From Lacinutrix sp. WUR7 (GTDB lineage Bacteria > Bacteroidota > Bacteroidia > Flavobacteriales > Flavobacteriaceae): 64,000 bases of DNA. Each line of letters opens with the position of its first letter. Positions within the stretch are counted from its first letter, which is position 1. Positions 26,560 through 36,018 of this stretch are shown here, in pieces. Under the pieces are notes generated by a model. It did no database searches, was not told where the DNA came from, and saw nothing but the letters and a program-made list of their open reading frames with translations. Where the stretch lies: assembly GCF_016864015.1 (NCBI RefSeq), contig NZ_CP045067.1:1461001-1525000 (forward strand), given 5' to 3'. The translations under genes were made by a program, and so were the position numbers.

Positions 26560-27861
26560 TTATACTTTAGGTTTTAAAGGCTCTATTTTTGGACATAATA
26601 CCCAAACAGCTAAAAGTGCTATTATAGCTAAAGCACCACCTATTATAAAAGCAGGTGTATAGTTTCCGCCTGTCGTTATGAATGTAACTAAGATAGTAAG
26701 TCCAGCTGCACCAAGTTTTGCTGCCATACCGGCAAAACCAGATAATGTACCGACTATTTTTCCGCTAAAAAGATCACTTGGCAAAGTTTGTATGTTACCG
26801 ATTGCTACTTGAAATCCGAAAAGTAAAACTGCCATAATAATTACTGCGTTCATAGCAGATGCTGGTGCTTTTAATAGGAAGAAACATGGAATCATAATTA
26901 AACAACCTAAAGTGATTGTCATTTTTCGTGTTTTATCCACAGACCATCCTGCTGTAATTCTATTTTTAGCAAGTAAACCACCAAAGATAGCTCCAACCAT
27001 TGCTCCAACATAAGGTACCCACGCCGAGAAGGCAATTTGTTTAACATCCATTCCAAAAACTTCGGAAAGATAGATTGGTATCCAAACTATAAAAAGCCAC
27101 CAAATAGGATCAATTGCTGCGGAAGCTATTATTACTCCCCAACTCTCTTTATGTTTTAGTAATTGACCAGTGTCTGGCGTATAACCTTCATCATAATTAC
27201 CATCTTCATCAATATCTTGATTTCTTTGTCCGGATAGAATATATTTTTTTTCATCATCAGTCAACCAAGGGTGTGATTTTGGGGCTCCCTTTACTACGTA
27301 TAACCAAGGTAGTAACCATAAAAACCCAAGAGCAGCAACCACTATAAATATTGCTTTCCAATCGAAATAAACAGACAATAACCCAATCACTGGATACGCT
27401 ACAATACCTCCTATAGCTGCTCCAGAATTAAAGATTCCTTGAGCAAGTGCTCGCTCTTTAGTTGGAAACCACTCTGCATTAGCTTTAGCGGCACCAGGCC
27501 AGTTTCCTGCTTCTGCAATTCCTAATATAGACCTGAAAATGGAAAAACTTAGCATTCCTTGAGCAAATGCATGCATTAGTGTCGCGATAGACCATACACC
27601 AATCGAAATTGCGAAACCAATTCGGGTTCCTATCCAATCGAAAATTTTACCGAAAAGTGCTTGACCTCCAGCATACGAAAGTATGAATACTGTTGAAATG
27701 GTACCGTATATTGCTTTATGTCCATCCTTATCCATTTCTGGGAATAAATCATTAGCAATGTCTGGCCATAGCGCTCCAAAAGCTTGTCTATCTATGTAAT
27801 TTATAACTGCAGCCAAAGCCACAAGCCCTACTACCCACCATCTTAGTCCTTTTACTTTCAT
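26560..27861 (-). CDS. MFS transporter, hexuronate (ACS) type
   Basis: A 433-residue protein with about twelve membrane helices and the ACS-family start 'WWVVGLVALAAVINYIDRQAFG'. The MFS loop-2 motif appears as 'GKIFDWIGTRIGFAIS'. Relatives import hexuronates; in alginate loci they carry DEH or unsaturated uronate across the inner membrane. It follows the GntR gene by 28 bp and precedes the SDR by 49 bp. Confidence 0.9.
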   Translation of the reverse strand: MKVKGLRWWVVGLVALAAVINYIDRQAFGALWPDIANDLFPEMDKDGHKAIYGTISTVFILSYAGGQALFGKIFDWIGTRIGFAISIGVWSIATLMHAFAQGMLSFSIFRSILGIAEAGNWPGAAKANAEWFPTKERALAQGIFNSGAAIGGIVAYPVIGLLSVYFDWKAIFIVVAALGFLWLLPWLYVVKGAPKSHPWLTDDEKKYILSGQRNQDIDEDGNYDEGYTPDTGQLLKHKESWGVIIASAAIDPIWWLFIVWIPIYLSEVFGMDVKQIAFSAWVPYVGAMVGAIFGGLLAKNRITAGWSVDKTRKMTITLGCLIMIPCFFLLKAPASAMNAVIIMAVLLFGFQVAIGNIQTLPSDLFSGKIVGTLSGFAGMAAKLGAAGLTILVTFITTGGNYTPAFIIGGALAIIALLAVWVLCPKIEPLKPKV

Positions 27862-27889
27862 GCTTGTTTCGTCTAGTTAGTTAATATTT

Positions 27890-28591
27890 TTAATCCTTAT
27901 AGCAATATTGATATAATTCACTAAAGTGATCTTTCATTTTTTGTTTTGCTAATTGCGGGTCTTTCATTTCAATCGCATCGTAAATAGCTTGGTGTTCTTC
28001 AATACCTTTTTGTGCTAAATTTTTATCACAAACATGATATTTCTCAAAGTTGGTAATAATTTGAGGTGTAATAATTAACATAAAAGTATTCATAGAGCTA
28101 TTACCACTTGCTTTAGCTATAGCTAGATGAAATAGTAAATCTTCTTGAACAGCATCTTTGCCATTTAAAACCTTTTTGGAATATGCATCTATTGTTGCTT
28201 TCAGTTTTTTTAAATCTTCATCTGTTCTTCTTAAAGCTGCTAATCGTACTGTTTTTAATTCTAATAATATTCGGGTTTCTACTAAGGATTTAAAATCTGG
28301 ATCTTCCAGTCTTAAGATATCTTTAATCATCCCATTCATTGCAATTACACCTATGTTTGCTATAAATGTTCCGCTTTGCGGAATAGATTTTAATAAACCA
28401 TATAATTCTAATTTTTGAATAGCTTCTCTAACATTACTTCTAGACACTTCAAATTTTTCGGCTAGTACGCGCTCTGCAGGTAATTTATCTCCAGGTTCCA
28501 GATTTTTTAAGTTTATTAAATCTCGGATGTTAGCAATGATATGTTTTTGAACATCAAATTTTTCCGTTTTGCCTAGTATTTCTACTTTCAT
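27890..28591 (-). CDS. GntR/FadR-family regulator, AusR-like
   Basis: A 233-residue regulator with an N-terminal winged helix (residues 15-75: 'GDKLPAERVLAEKFEVSRSNVREAIQKLELYGLL') and a C-terminal all-helical FCD ligand domain (about 90-225). Alginate catabolism in Zobellia galactanivorans is controlled by a GntR-family repressor, AusR, and this gene holds the same place. FCD domains bind metal and small acids, so a KDG- or DEH-type effector is likely. Two tandem TGGTTTACCA-type sites in the locus (35311-35335, 47936-47960) are candidate operators. Confidence 0.9.
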   Translation of the reverse strand: MKVEILGKTEKFDVQKHIIANIRDLINLKNLEPGDKLPAERVLAEKFEVSRSNVREAIQKLELYGLLKSIPQSGTFIANIGVIAMNGMIKDILRLEDPDFKSLVETRILLELKTVRLAALRRTDEDLKKLKATIDAYSKKVLNGKDAVQEDLLFHLAIAKASGNSSMNTFMLIITPQIITNFEKYHVCDKNLAQKGIEEHQAIYDAIEMKDPQLAKQKMKDHFSELYQYCYKD

Positions 28592-28675
28592 AAATTAGTG
28601 TTTAATTACTATTCTTAATGGGTTAAATTTACTAAAAAACTGATAGAAGTTTTTTTAAAAAGTAAGTTAAACTTT

Positions 28676-28695
28676 AAGGCCTAATACAAGGCCTT
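28676..28695 (-). terminator. Hairpin after the susCD-PL7 operon
   Basis: A perfect 7-bp GC-rich stem AAGGCCT/AGGCCTT with a 6-nt loop, about 40 bp after the PL7 stop, followed on the minus strand by a weak T-rich stretch. It separates the uptake operon from the GntR gene. Confidence 0.6.
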
Positions 28696-28735
28696 TAAGC
28701 CTAACTAAATCACAATAAGACTAATCAAAATATTT

Positions 28736-29641
28736 TTAATGTGTGACTTCTAATTTGTAATATCTAACTTTTGCAAAAGCACCTTGGTCTCTACTTTGAA
28801 AATAGTTTCCTGCTTTAAAATAGTTTTCAAATATTCCCCATTTTTTCATGTGTATATTTTCATATACTTTGTATTCGTTTTTGTTTAAAATGATAACCAT
28901 TTTTCCATCCGATACTTCTACTTCTAGAGTGAATTTTTTAAATCCTACTTCTTGTTCAAAATTAAAACCATCATCATCTCCCCAAGCATCTTCATGTAGC
29001 ATTTCTTCTTCGGTAGCGTTTAAATTTTTAAGTACTTTCGTTTTTACTCTAACTTTACCTTTATCCCAATATATTTTTAACATTGGAGGTGCATTATTAT
29101 CCTTTTGACCAATTAAATCTCTTTGCTTGTCAGTAAGTCTTCCATGTATTTGCATGATAATTACTCTATGGTATTTACCTTCATTATCTTTGGTTACCTC
29201 ATCTATTGCCAATGTACCTTTCATATAGCCACCTTGTTTAAAGGTCCAGTTAACATCATTATTTCCAGGAATCATTTGTTCTCTGAGCTCTGATCTTGAA
29301 AATTTGGTATTAGCTGTTGTTGCTTTACTAGGATAAGCATAAAATACTAATGCTCCTTTTGTAGAGTCATTGTACATATAAGGTTTTATTTCTTCGTTTG
29401 TTGCATAATTAACAACAACGTCTTTTCCTTTAAAACTTTTTGCTTTTTCATTTTCTCCTTCCGGAATTGTTAAAGACCAATGGGTTAAATCTATTTCTGG
29501 AAGTTTGTATTTTTTCTTTTTTTTCTTCTTCTTTTTTTTAGATTCCACTTTGGTTTCTGTAACTGCCTTATTAGATTGGCAGTTAGCATTTAAGACTGAA
29601 GCAAATACAAATAATGCTATGAGTTTAAGTTTTATACGCAT
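28736..29641 (-). CDS. PL7 alginate lyase, lipoprotein with poly-lysine linker
   Basis: A 301-residue protein with a lipobox at Cys21 and a run of ten lysines at residues 35-44. The lyase domain shows the three PL7 motifs: RSELR (116-120), QIH (164-166) and YFKAGNY (274-280), with Arg, Gln, His and Tyr of the active site in place. It cuts alginate by beta-elimination, most likely endolytically at the cell surface, since it is in the susCD operon. QIH rather than QVH is usually linked with guluronate-containing blocks. Confidence 0.92.
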   Translation of the reverse strand: MRIKLKLIALFVFASVLNANCQSNKAVTETKVESKKKKKKKKKKYKLPEIDLTHWSLTIPEGENEKAKSFKGKDVVVNYATNEEIKPYMYNDSTKGALVFYAYPSKATTANTKFSRSELREQMIPGNNDVNWTFKQGGYMKGTLAIDEVTKDNEGKYHRVIIMQIHGRLTDKQRDLIGQKDNNAPPMLKIYWDKGKVRVKTKVLKNLNATEEEMLHEDAWGDDDGFNFEQEVGFKKFTLEVEVSDGKMVIILNKNEYKVYENIHMKKWGIFENYFKAGNYFQSRDQGAFAKVRYYKLEVTH

Positions 29642-29668
29642 TTGATTCAGTCTTTAAATTTTGTTTTA

Positions 29669-30565
29669 TTATTCAGCATCTATATATAAAGCATCGATAT
29701 AAGCTTCATCTAATTCATTATAAAAATAAATTGCTAATGAAGTATTTGCTCCTGAATTAAAGGATAGTGTTCCAGATAATAATTCAGATGTTCCTGCAAC
29801 ATCTTCAGAATAAGTTACAGATGCAATAGTATTAGCAGTAACCTCAGTTGGGTCATTAGTTGGAATCATCATTAAAACATTAAGAAGTCCATTTTCTGCA
29901 TCTACATCATTTTTCATTCTATATTTAAATGTTAAAACGTAATCTGTATTTGGAGTAAAGGTTGAAACTTCTTGATAGCCAATTCTATCTGCTGAATCTG
30001 GTAACTTTCCTCCGTAATTTCCTACGTAATATCCATTAGATGAGGTTATTTGAATAGTACCACCTAAATTTGAATTTTTCCATGGTGTTCTACTGTCGAT
30101 ATTTGTTGGTGCATCCCCACTATCTCCATTATCAAATCCTCCTTCAAGAATTACAGGAATATCTACATCTGGTAATTGAGGTTCAACAATCACAATATCT
30201 ATAGTATATGTGTCTGAAACTCCTAATGCATCTGAAGCGGTTAAAGTAACGGTGTATGTTCCTTCACCTGGATAGCTGTTTTCAGCATCAATATTATCAT
30301 CTGCTTCTGTATATATGTGCATGTTTCCATCACCAAAATCCCAAGAGTAATTAGTTGCACTTGTAGAAGCATTGGCAAAAGTGTAAACATTCCAAGAGTC
30401 TCCAAACCCTTGAATTGCTGTGAAATCAGCATTTGGGGGTGTGGCATCTTCAATAGAATTTGCTCCAATAGGCTCAAATTGTTCGAAATCATCACAGCTA
30501 TTAAACAGGCTTATAGTTGTGATTGCTAGTATAGCCAAAAAACTATTTTTTAATTGTTTTTTCAT
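29669..30565 (-). CDS. PKD-domain surface lipoprotein, putative alginate-binding protein
   Basis: A 298-residue lipoprotein (lipobox cysteine in LFNSCDDFEQFEP). A PKD domain spans about residues 45-130, with 'ATNYSWDFGDG' as its core. The C-terminal 150 residues ('ILEGGFDNGDSGDAPTNIDS ... EAYIDALYIDAE') look like a carbohydrate-binding beta-sandwich. It lies between susD and PL7, where surface glycan-binding proteins are encoded. Binding to alginate is inferred from position. Confidence 0.8.
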   Translation of the reverse strand: MKKQLKNSFLAILAITTISLFNSCDDFEQFEPIGANSIEDATPPNADFTAIQGFGDSWNVYTFANASTSATNYSWDFGDGNMHIYTEADDNIDAENSYPGEGTYTVTLTASDALGVSDTYTIDIVIVEPQLPDVDIPVILEGGFDNGDSGDAPTNIDSRTPWKNSNLGGTIQITSSNGYYVGNYGGKLPDSADRIGYQEVSTFTPNTDYVLTFKYRMKNDVDAENGLLNVLMMIPTNDPTEVTANTIASVTYSEDVAGTSELLSGTLSFNSGANTSLAIYFYNELDEAYIDALYIDAE

Positions 30566-30579
30566 TGTTATATTTTTTA

Positions 30580-32028
30580 TTAGTAACCTGGGTTTTGTGA
30601 TAACAAACCGTTACTTAAGTTAATTTCTCTTTGTGGTATAGGTAATAAAAGATCGGATGCACTATAGCTTCCAGCGGTAACAGCAGAAAATGCTGATAAT
30701 ACAGTCTGTGCTTCGTTAAAACGAATTAAATCGAATAATCTATGGTTTTCGAAGGCTAATTCTACACGTCTTTCATCTAGTAATTCTTGTTTGGTAATAT
30801 CATTATCATCATCGCCTAGTAAACCTGCTCTTAACCTTACAAGCTCGAAAGAATCTAATGCAGCTTGTACAGAAGTACTATTGTTTCCAGCCATAATAGC
30901 TTCCACATGCATTAAAAGTACATCTGCATAACGTAAAATAATCCAGTCATTTCCAGCTTTTGTTCTATCTGTCGCTGTTTCAGGTATACCTAATGTAGTA
31001 TCTTCTTCTGGTAAATATTTTACAACTTGAAATTGTGTTGGTTGTTCAGAATCTTGACGGTAAGAATATGGTGTTCTATTTCCTCCTAAATTGTCTAATG
31101 CATCTCTTACATCTGCTGTAGTATAGTTTACACCACTGGTTCTACCAACAGCATTTAACCATTCTGCAGAGAAGTTTTGACTATCTTCTCCATCACTTTG
31201 GTAACCAATAGCAAATATAATTTCATTGTTTAACTCTGAGAAAAACACATCTTTAAAGTTAGGTTCTAACATAAAACCGCTTCCCATAACTGCTTCACAT
31301 AAAAGTTGTGCTTGTAAATAATTTGTGTTAAGAGTTAAATACATTTTAGCTAGTAAAGCTTGTGCTGCAGCTTTTGATCCTCTTGTTTTATAAGCATTGT
31401 CTAAACCATCAATTGCAGCTAATAAATCACTTTCAATTAATTCGTAAACAGTAGCTTTTGCTACTCTTGTAAATGCTAATGTTTTGTAATCTGGATCTGT
31501 AATCTCAATAATTTTGTCTATCAAAGGAATGTCTCCGTATAAACGTACTAGATTAAAATATGCATAAGCACGAACAAATTTTGCTTCTCCTTCAATTTTT
31601 GCACGGTTTGCATCTGTTGCAATATCTAAATGTGCTAAAACGGTATTTGCTCTAAATATTACATTGTAATAACTTCTGTAATAATCATCGACAATTCCAT
31701 TTGTTGCTTGTATAGTAAAGTTCTCAAATTGAGCAGCTTCACCCTCACTACTTTTGGTTCGAGTATTATCACTACGCATTTCTGTAATATAAAACTCTAC
31801 TTGCAAAGCGTGATTATCATTTGAGCTTGTTGAGTTTACACCTTGTATCCCATCGTACATGTTAACAAGTGCGGATTCTAAATCTGCTTCGGATTCAAAA
31901 TAAGTTTCATTATAAAGAACGGAAGTAGGGGTCGGGCTTAAAAAATCATCGCCACAAGAAAATAATGTTAGCGCAACAATTATTAAATTAAGCTTTGTAA
32001 TGTGTTTTGTTATGTTTTTCATTTTCAT
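30580..32028 (-). CDS. susD: SusD-family surface glycan-binding lipoprotein
   Basis: A 482-residue RagB/SusD protein with lipobox cysteine in LTLFSCGDDFLSPTP, TPR-like helices in the first 300 residues and the usual C-terminal 'RRVELAFENHRLFDLIRF' block. It forms the lid of the SusC pore and binds alginate oligosaccharides. It lies 5 bp after susC. The second ATG at 32022 is an equally good start. Confidence 0.94.
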   Translation of the reverse strand: MKMKNITKHITKLNLIIVALTLFSCGDDFLSPTPTSVLYNETYFESEADLESALVNMYDGIQGVNSTSSNDNHALQVEFYITEMRSDNTRTKSSEGEAAQFENFTIQATNGIVDDYYRSYYNVIFRANTVLAHLDIATDANRAKIEGEAKFVRAYAYFNLVRLYGDIPLIDKIIEITDPDYKTLAFTRVAKATVYELIESDLLAAIDGLDNAYKTRGSKAAAQALLAKMYLTLNTNYLQAQLLCEAVMGSGFMLEPNFKDVFFSELNNEIIFAIGYQSDGEDSQNFSAEWLNAVGRTSGVNYTTADVRDALDNLGGNRTPYSYRQDSEQPTQFQVVKYLPEEDTTLGIPETATDRTKAGNDWIILRYADVLLMHVEAIMAGNNSTSVQAALDSFELVRLRAGLLGDDDNDITKQELLDERRVELAFENHRLFDLIRFNEAQTVLSAFSAVTAGSYSASDLLLPIPQREINLSNGLLSQNPGY

Positions 32029-32033
32029 TTTTA

Positions 32034-35000
32034 TTAAAATTGAACATTTAAGCCTAGAGAGATTGTTTGGTTTATTGGAGAACCACCTCTTTGGTACCCA
32101 TACGTTGTAGCTAATTGCGTACCTGATGTATGATAAACAGATTCTGGGTTGAAACCAGTATAATTATCTGCAGTAAAATACAGTAGATTTTGACCAGAAG
32201 CATACAGTCTAAGTTTTTCAATCTTTAATTTAGATGTTAAGCTTTTTGGTAATGTGTATCCAATATTTACAGTTCTTAAGGCTACATAAGATGCATCTTG
32301 TATGATAGAGTTTGTAAATATTTTTTCTTTAATAAATTCTTGATTAGGTGTTGCTGCAGTGTAATCTTGAGCAGAATTAAAATGATTAAAGATGTATTGG
32401 TCTGCCATATTACGAACTTCTGCACCATGACTACCTTGAAACATGAATGATAAATCAAAGTTATACACTTTAAAATCATTGGTTATACTCCAAACTAAAT
32501 CTGGATATGGATCTCCTAAAATAGTTTTATCATCATCATCAATTTTACCATCACCATTTAAATCTTTTACATATACATCTTGAGCACTTGCTCCAATTGG
32601 ATGGTATGGATTAGATATATATTCTAAAGGAATTTCTTCATCTACAACCCAACCGTAAAAAGAAGAAATAGGGTTACCTTCTAAATTAATCCATTCTGCT
32701 GCACGTTTAGAATCAACACTTTGAATTTGCCCGTTTGAATCAGCAAAATCCATTAATTCGTTTGTGTTTTTAGAAGCTATTAAAGTAGTGTTCCAAGAAA
32801 AATTCTCTCTTGAATAGTTACGTGAACGTAACTCTAATTCATGACCACTATTTCTAACTTCTCCTCTATTTACTAAAGCATCAGTAAATCCAGTTGTAGA
32901 AGGGATAGGGTTGTATAATAATAACTGGTCACTTGTTCTTTCATAATAGTCATAAGAACCAGAAATTACGTTGTTAAAGAAACCAAAGTCAATACCTGGG
33001 TTAAATTCTTTTAAACGTTCCCATTTTAAATCTTCGTTAGCAATATTCAATTGGTTATAACCATTTGTAACGTTACCATTAATAACTCCAGTAGATGTTT
33101 CAAATAAAGAATATGATGGGTAGTTATCTATTTGGTTGTTACTTGTGTCTAGAACATCATTCCCTGTGAAACCGTAACTAGCACGTAATTTTAATTTACT
33201 AACAAAATTACTCTCTTCTAAAAAGCTTTCATTACTAAGTATCCAACCAGCAGAAAAAGCAGGGAAGTTTCCGTATTTGTTATTTTCACTAAACCTAGAA
33301 CTACCATCTCGTCTAATACTTGCTGAAAGAAGATACTTATTATCGAATGCGTAATTTGCTCTAGCAAAAACCGACATTAATGTGTTTTCATATTCTTCAG
33401 ACTCAAATGCTATTACCGTTGTAGCGGCAGAAATAGTTTGTAATTTATCCGATGTATATCCATTTCCAGATACTGCATCATTATCATATTGCCATTGCTC
33501 TGCAGCAAAACCAGCGATAGCAGAAACATCATGCTTTCCAAAGTTTTTATCATAAGAAAAGTAGTTGTCTGTAGACATATGTGTTTTTCTTTCATTAAAT
33601 AAATCCAATTGTGCAGCAGAAGCTCCATTTCTATTAGATAAAACACCTTGCCATCTACGGCTTTTTGTACTTTGATAATCACCACCAATAGTTGCTTTAA
33701 AGCTTAATGCATCTGTAATATCATATTTACCATAGATACTTCCAAAAAGTTTAAACTTATCGTCTGTACGGTCACGTTCTAATATTTTAGCAGCTGGATT
33801 TGTATTAGATGTGTTACTAATATCTGTACCACCACTTGATACTGGAAATCCACCATCTAAATCGTAATCATCAAACATACGTTGTTGTGCATAATCACCA
33901 ATTTGCACATCTGCATATTTCCCACCATCTCTTAAGCGGTTTACATATTGAATGTTATCGGCAGTAACATATACTGGTAACCAAGATGGTTGACGTAAGA
34001 TGTCATGTGTAGATCCATCAAAACGACGTCTGTTAGTTATAGATGGAGATAAGTTTACACCAAAAGATAATTTATCTGTTAATTGTGTGTTTACTTTTAA
34101 TTTAACAGCATATTTTTTGTAATCATCTGTTAATAATACACCTTCATCATGTACATAATTTATAGCTGTACTAAAGTTAGTTCTCTTGCTTCCACCTCTA
34201 GCAGCGAAAGAGTGACTAGTAATAACACCACCATCAAAAATTACATCTTGCCAGTTTGTATTATCTCCTAATAGTTGCTTGTATTTAGTTTTATCTGAAA
34301 GCATTCCAGTAGCAGCAAATTCTTTTTCAGCAGTTTCTTTTACCGTGAATGTGTATGCATCACTATGTTTAGCTTCTTTAAATCCTGTGAAAGTATTATA
34401 ACTAAATTTAGTCTCTCCTTCTTTACCATCTTTTGTAGTAATCATGATGATACCGTTAGCACCACGAGATCCATAAATGGAAGAAGATGCAGCATCTTTT
34501 AATACTTCAAAAGATTTTACATCATTCATATCTAGAGATCCTAAATAATCACTGTCTACCACTAGACCATCTACAACAATTAAAGGTGTAGAGTTACCTG
34601 TAATAGAACCAGCACCACGAATGGTAATTGTTGGTGCAGAACCCGCTTCACCTTCTGTTGCTTGAATGTTTACACCAGATACTTGACCTACTAAAGCATC
34701 ATCTACACGAGATACTGCTATTTGATCTAAATCTTCGTTTACTACTTTAGATATAGATCCAGTTAAGTGACTTTTCTTTTGTGTACCATAACCAATTACT
34801 ACAACCTCATCTAAATTATTAGCGTCTGCCGCTAAAGACATATCGATTGTATTTTGATTTTCAATAATTACTGTTTGAGAGATGTAACCAATATAAGAAA
34901 ACTGAATAACATCGCCTTTTTTTACTTGTAGTTGGTAATTACCATCAAAATCAGTACTTGTTCCTGTACTAGTGCCTACAATAATTACATTTACACTCGG

Positions 35001-35120
35001 TAAAGGCATATTGTCATTAGCATCTACCACTAGCCCTTTTACTGTTAGTTTTTCTTGGGCAAAGGCAGAAATGCACATAAAGAGTATTGCAAATAATGCC
35101 GATTTAGCTTTTAAATTCAT
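32034..35120 (-). CDS. susC: SusC-family TonB-dependent receptor
   Basis: A 1028-residue outer-membrane importer: signal peptide ending in AFAQ, a carboxypeptidase-regulatory-like domain at about 25-100, a plug ('VVIGYGTQKKSHLTGSISKV', about residue 110) and a beta-barrel ending GLNVQF. It takes up alginate oligomers with SusD, powered by TonB. Its promoter and operator lie about 200 bp upstream, giving a long untranslated leader. Confidence 0.95.
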   Translation of the reverse strand: MNLKAKSALFAILFMCISAFAQEKLTVKGLVVDANDNMPLPSVNVIIVGTSTGTSTDFDGNYQLQVKKGDVIQFSYIGYISQTVIIENQNTIDMSLAADANNLDEVVVIGYGTQKKSHLTGSISKVVNEDLDQIAVSRVDDALVGQVSGVNIQATEGEAGSAPTITIRGAGSITGNSTPLIVVDGLVVDSDYLGSLDMNDVKSFEVLKDAASSSIYGSRGANGIIMITTKDGKEGETKFSYNTFTGFKEAKHSDAYTFTVKETAEKEFAATGMLSDKTKYKQLLGDNTNWQDVIFDGGVITSHSFAARGGSKRTNFSTAINYVHDEGVLLTDDYKKYAVKLKVNTQLTDKLSFGVNLSPSITNRRRFDGSTHDILRQPSWLPVYVTADNIQYVNRLRDGGKYADVQIGDYAQQRMFDDYDLDGGFPVSSGGTDISNTSNTNPAAKILERDRTDDKFKLFGSIYGKYDITDALSFKATIGGDYQSTKSRRWQGVLSNRNGASAAQLDLFNERKTHMSTDNYFSYDKNFGKHDVSAIAGFAAEQWQYDNDAVSGNGYTSDKLQTISAATTVIAFESEEYENTLMSVFARANYAFDNKYLLSASIRRDGSSRFSENNKYGNFPAFSAGWILSNESFLEESNFVSKLKLRASYGFTGNDVLDTSNNQIDNYPSYSLFETSTGVINGNVTNGYNQLNIANEDLKWERLKEFNPGIDFGFFNNVISGSYDYYERTSDQLLLYNPIPSTTGFTDALVNRGEVRNSGHELELRSRNYSRENFSWNTTLIASKNTNELMDFADSNGQIQSVDSKRAAEWINLEGNPISSFYGWVVDEEIPLEYISNPYHPIGASAQDVYVKDLNGDGKIDDDDKTILGDPYPDLVWSITNDFKVYNFDLSFMFQGSHGAEVRNMADQYIFNHFNSAQDYTAATPNQEFIKEKIFTNSIIQDASYVALRTVNIGYTLPKSLTSKLKIEKLRLYASGQNLLYFTADNYTGFNPESVYHTSGTQLATTYGYQRGGSPINQTISLGLNVQF

Positions 35121-35310
35121 AATTAATTTTTAAATTTTAGTTAATTAATTTGTTTTACTAAAAACACAATTATTAGGCAAGTATCAATATGTTTGTTACT
35201 TTTGTAATATTATGTTTTGTTACATAATTACTTCCCGACGAAGAAGTATTTTATAAAAAGGATAGGTTTTTTACTTGTCCTTTTTTTTTGGTTTTAATCC
35301 AGTAAAATAA

Positions 35311-35335
35311 TTGGTTTACCAGATTGGTTTACCAA
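35311..35335 (-). promoter_or_regulatory. Tandem GntR-type operator of the susC promoter
   Basis: Two copies of TGGTTTACCA separated by 3 bp lie directly downstream of the -7 box, covering the expected start of transcription. The core GGTnnACC fits the GntR-family pattern GT-N-AC. The same arrangement recurs at 47936-47960 with one base changed. Confidence 0.8.
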
Positions 35336-35362
35336 ATATATATAAAATTTTGTTAAATACAA
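35333..35362 (-). promoter_or_regulatory. susC promoter, TTG-N19-TATATTTG
   Basis: Read on the minus strand, TTG at 35362-35360 is followed after exactly 19 bp by TATATTTG at 35340-35333, a perfect match to the Bacteroidota -33/-7 consensus. The operator overlaps its end by three bases. Confidence 0.82.
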
Positions 35363-35388
35363 CGTTTTCGTGAATTTTATATATCAAA

Positions 35389-35427
35389 ATAGAAGATGTT
35401 TGGGTTAAAATAGCAAACATCCTCTAT
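35389..35427 (-). terminator. Terminator hairpin of the ten-gene alginate operon
   Basis: A 14-bp stem with one G-T position and an 11-nt loop (core GATGTTTG/CAAACATC) is followed by TTTT on the minus strand. It lies between the kdgF remnant and the susC promoter. Confidence 0.75.
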
Positions 35428-35443
35428 TTCTATATGTATTTTA

Positions 35444-35590
35444 CTACGATTTCATAAAGTCCTCAAGAATAGGACTAAAGGTATTTGTTGAGATTCCTTC
35501 TTTACTGCAAGTTGTTCCTTGTAATTTGTGAGGTATAATGTATTCAGAATCTCTGTAATCCAATAAAATTGTTTTAAGCTTTCGAGATGG
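35444..35590 (-). pseudogene. Degenerate fragment of a second kdgF
   Basis: The minus-strand reading frame between two stop codons encodes 48 residues. Its latter part, with YIIP, a Cys, TFSP and EDF, lines up with the C-terminus of the adjacent KdgF (YIEP, Cys, TFSP, EDF). The metal-binding histidine is lost, and no start codon or N-terminal cupin part remains. It appears to be the relic of a tandem duplication directly after intact kdgF. Nucleotide similarity is visible as well, for example around GGACTAAA. Confidence 0.75.
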
Positions 35591-35606
35591 CTAACAATTT
35601 TTTGAC

Positions 35607-35981
35607 TTAAGCCTTATCTGAAAAATAAGATACTGCATCGCCACTTAAGAAATCTTCTCTCACTGGACTAAAAGTATCAATTAACTCTCCTTCTTCTAAG
35701 CAAACAGCGCTATGCAATAAGTTAGGTTCAATATACACACCATCTCCTGCTTCTACAATTTGCTTCTCTCCATCAATTTCAAATTCAAATTTCCCAGAAA
35801 CACAATAGGTAGCTTGTGTGTGAAAATGTTGATGTGGAGCACCTAATGCACCTGCATCAAACTTCACTCTTACCATCATGATTTGGTTATCGTAACCTAA
35901 AAATTTTCTAGATACTCCGCCACCTAGTACTTCCCATTCCATGTCTTTTGTGATGACATACTTTTCGCTAAATCTTTTCAT
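35607..35981 (-). CDS. kdgF: KdgF cupin, unsaturated uronate ring-opening enzyme
   Basis: A 124-residue single-domain cupin. The metal-binding pattern HQHFHTQ (residues 50-56) and His90 match KdgF enzymes, which speed the conversion of 4,5-unsaturated monouronate to linear DEH. It is the last gene of the degradation operon, right after PL17 whose product it would use. The length is typical. Confidence 0.88.
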   Translation of the reverse strand: MKRFSEKYVITKDMEWEVLGGGVSRKFLGYDNQIMMVRVKFDAGALGAPHQHFHTQATYCVSGKFEFEIDGEKQIVEAGDGVYIEPNLLHSAVCLEEGELIDTFSPVREDFLSGDAVSYFSDKA

Positions 35982-36018
35982 ATGTTTATTTTTATTGTTT
36001 TTAAAAGGTCATATGTTG

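Noticed and set aside
29506-29540. Poly-lysine tract as a phase-variable repeat
   Set aside because: The codons are a mixture of AAA and AAG, so no long pure repeat is present that would slip often.
35444-35590. Independent small gene after kdgF
   Set aside because: There is no start codon and the similarity is only to the KdgF C-terminus, so it is treated as a relic.
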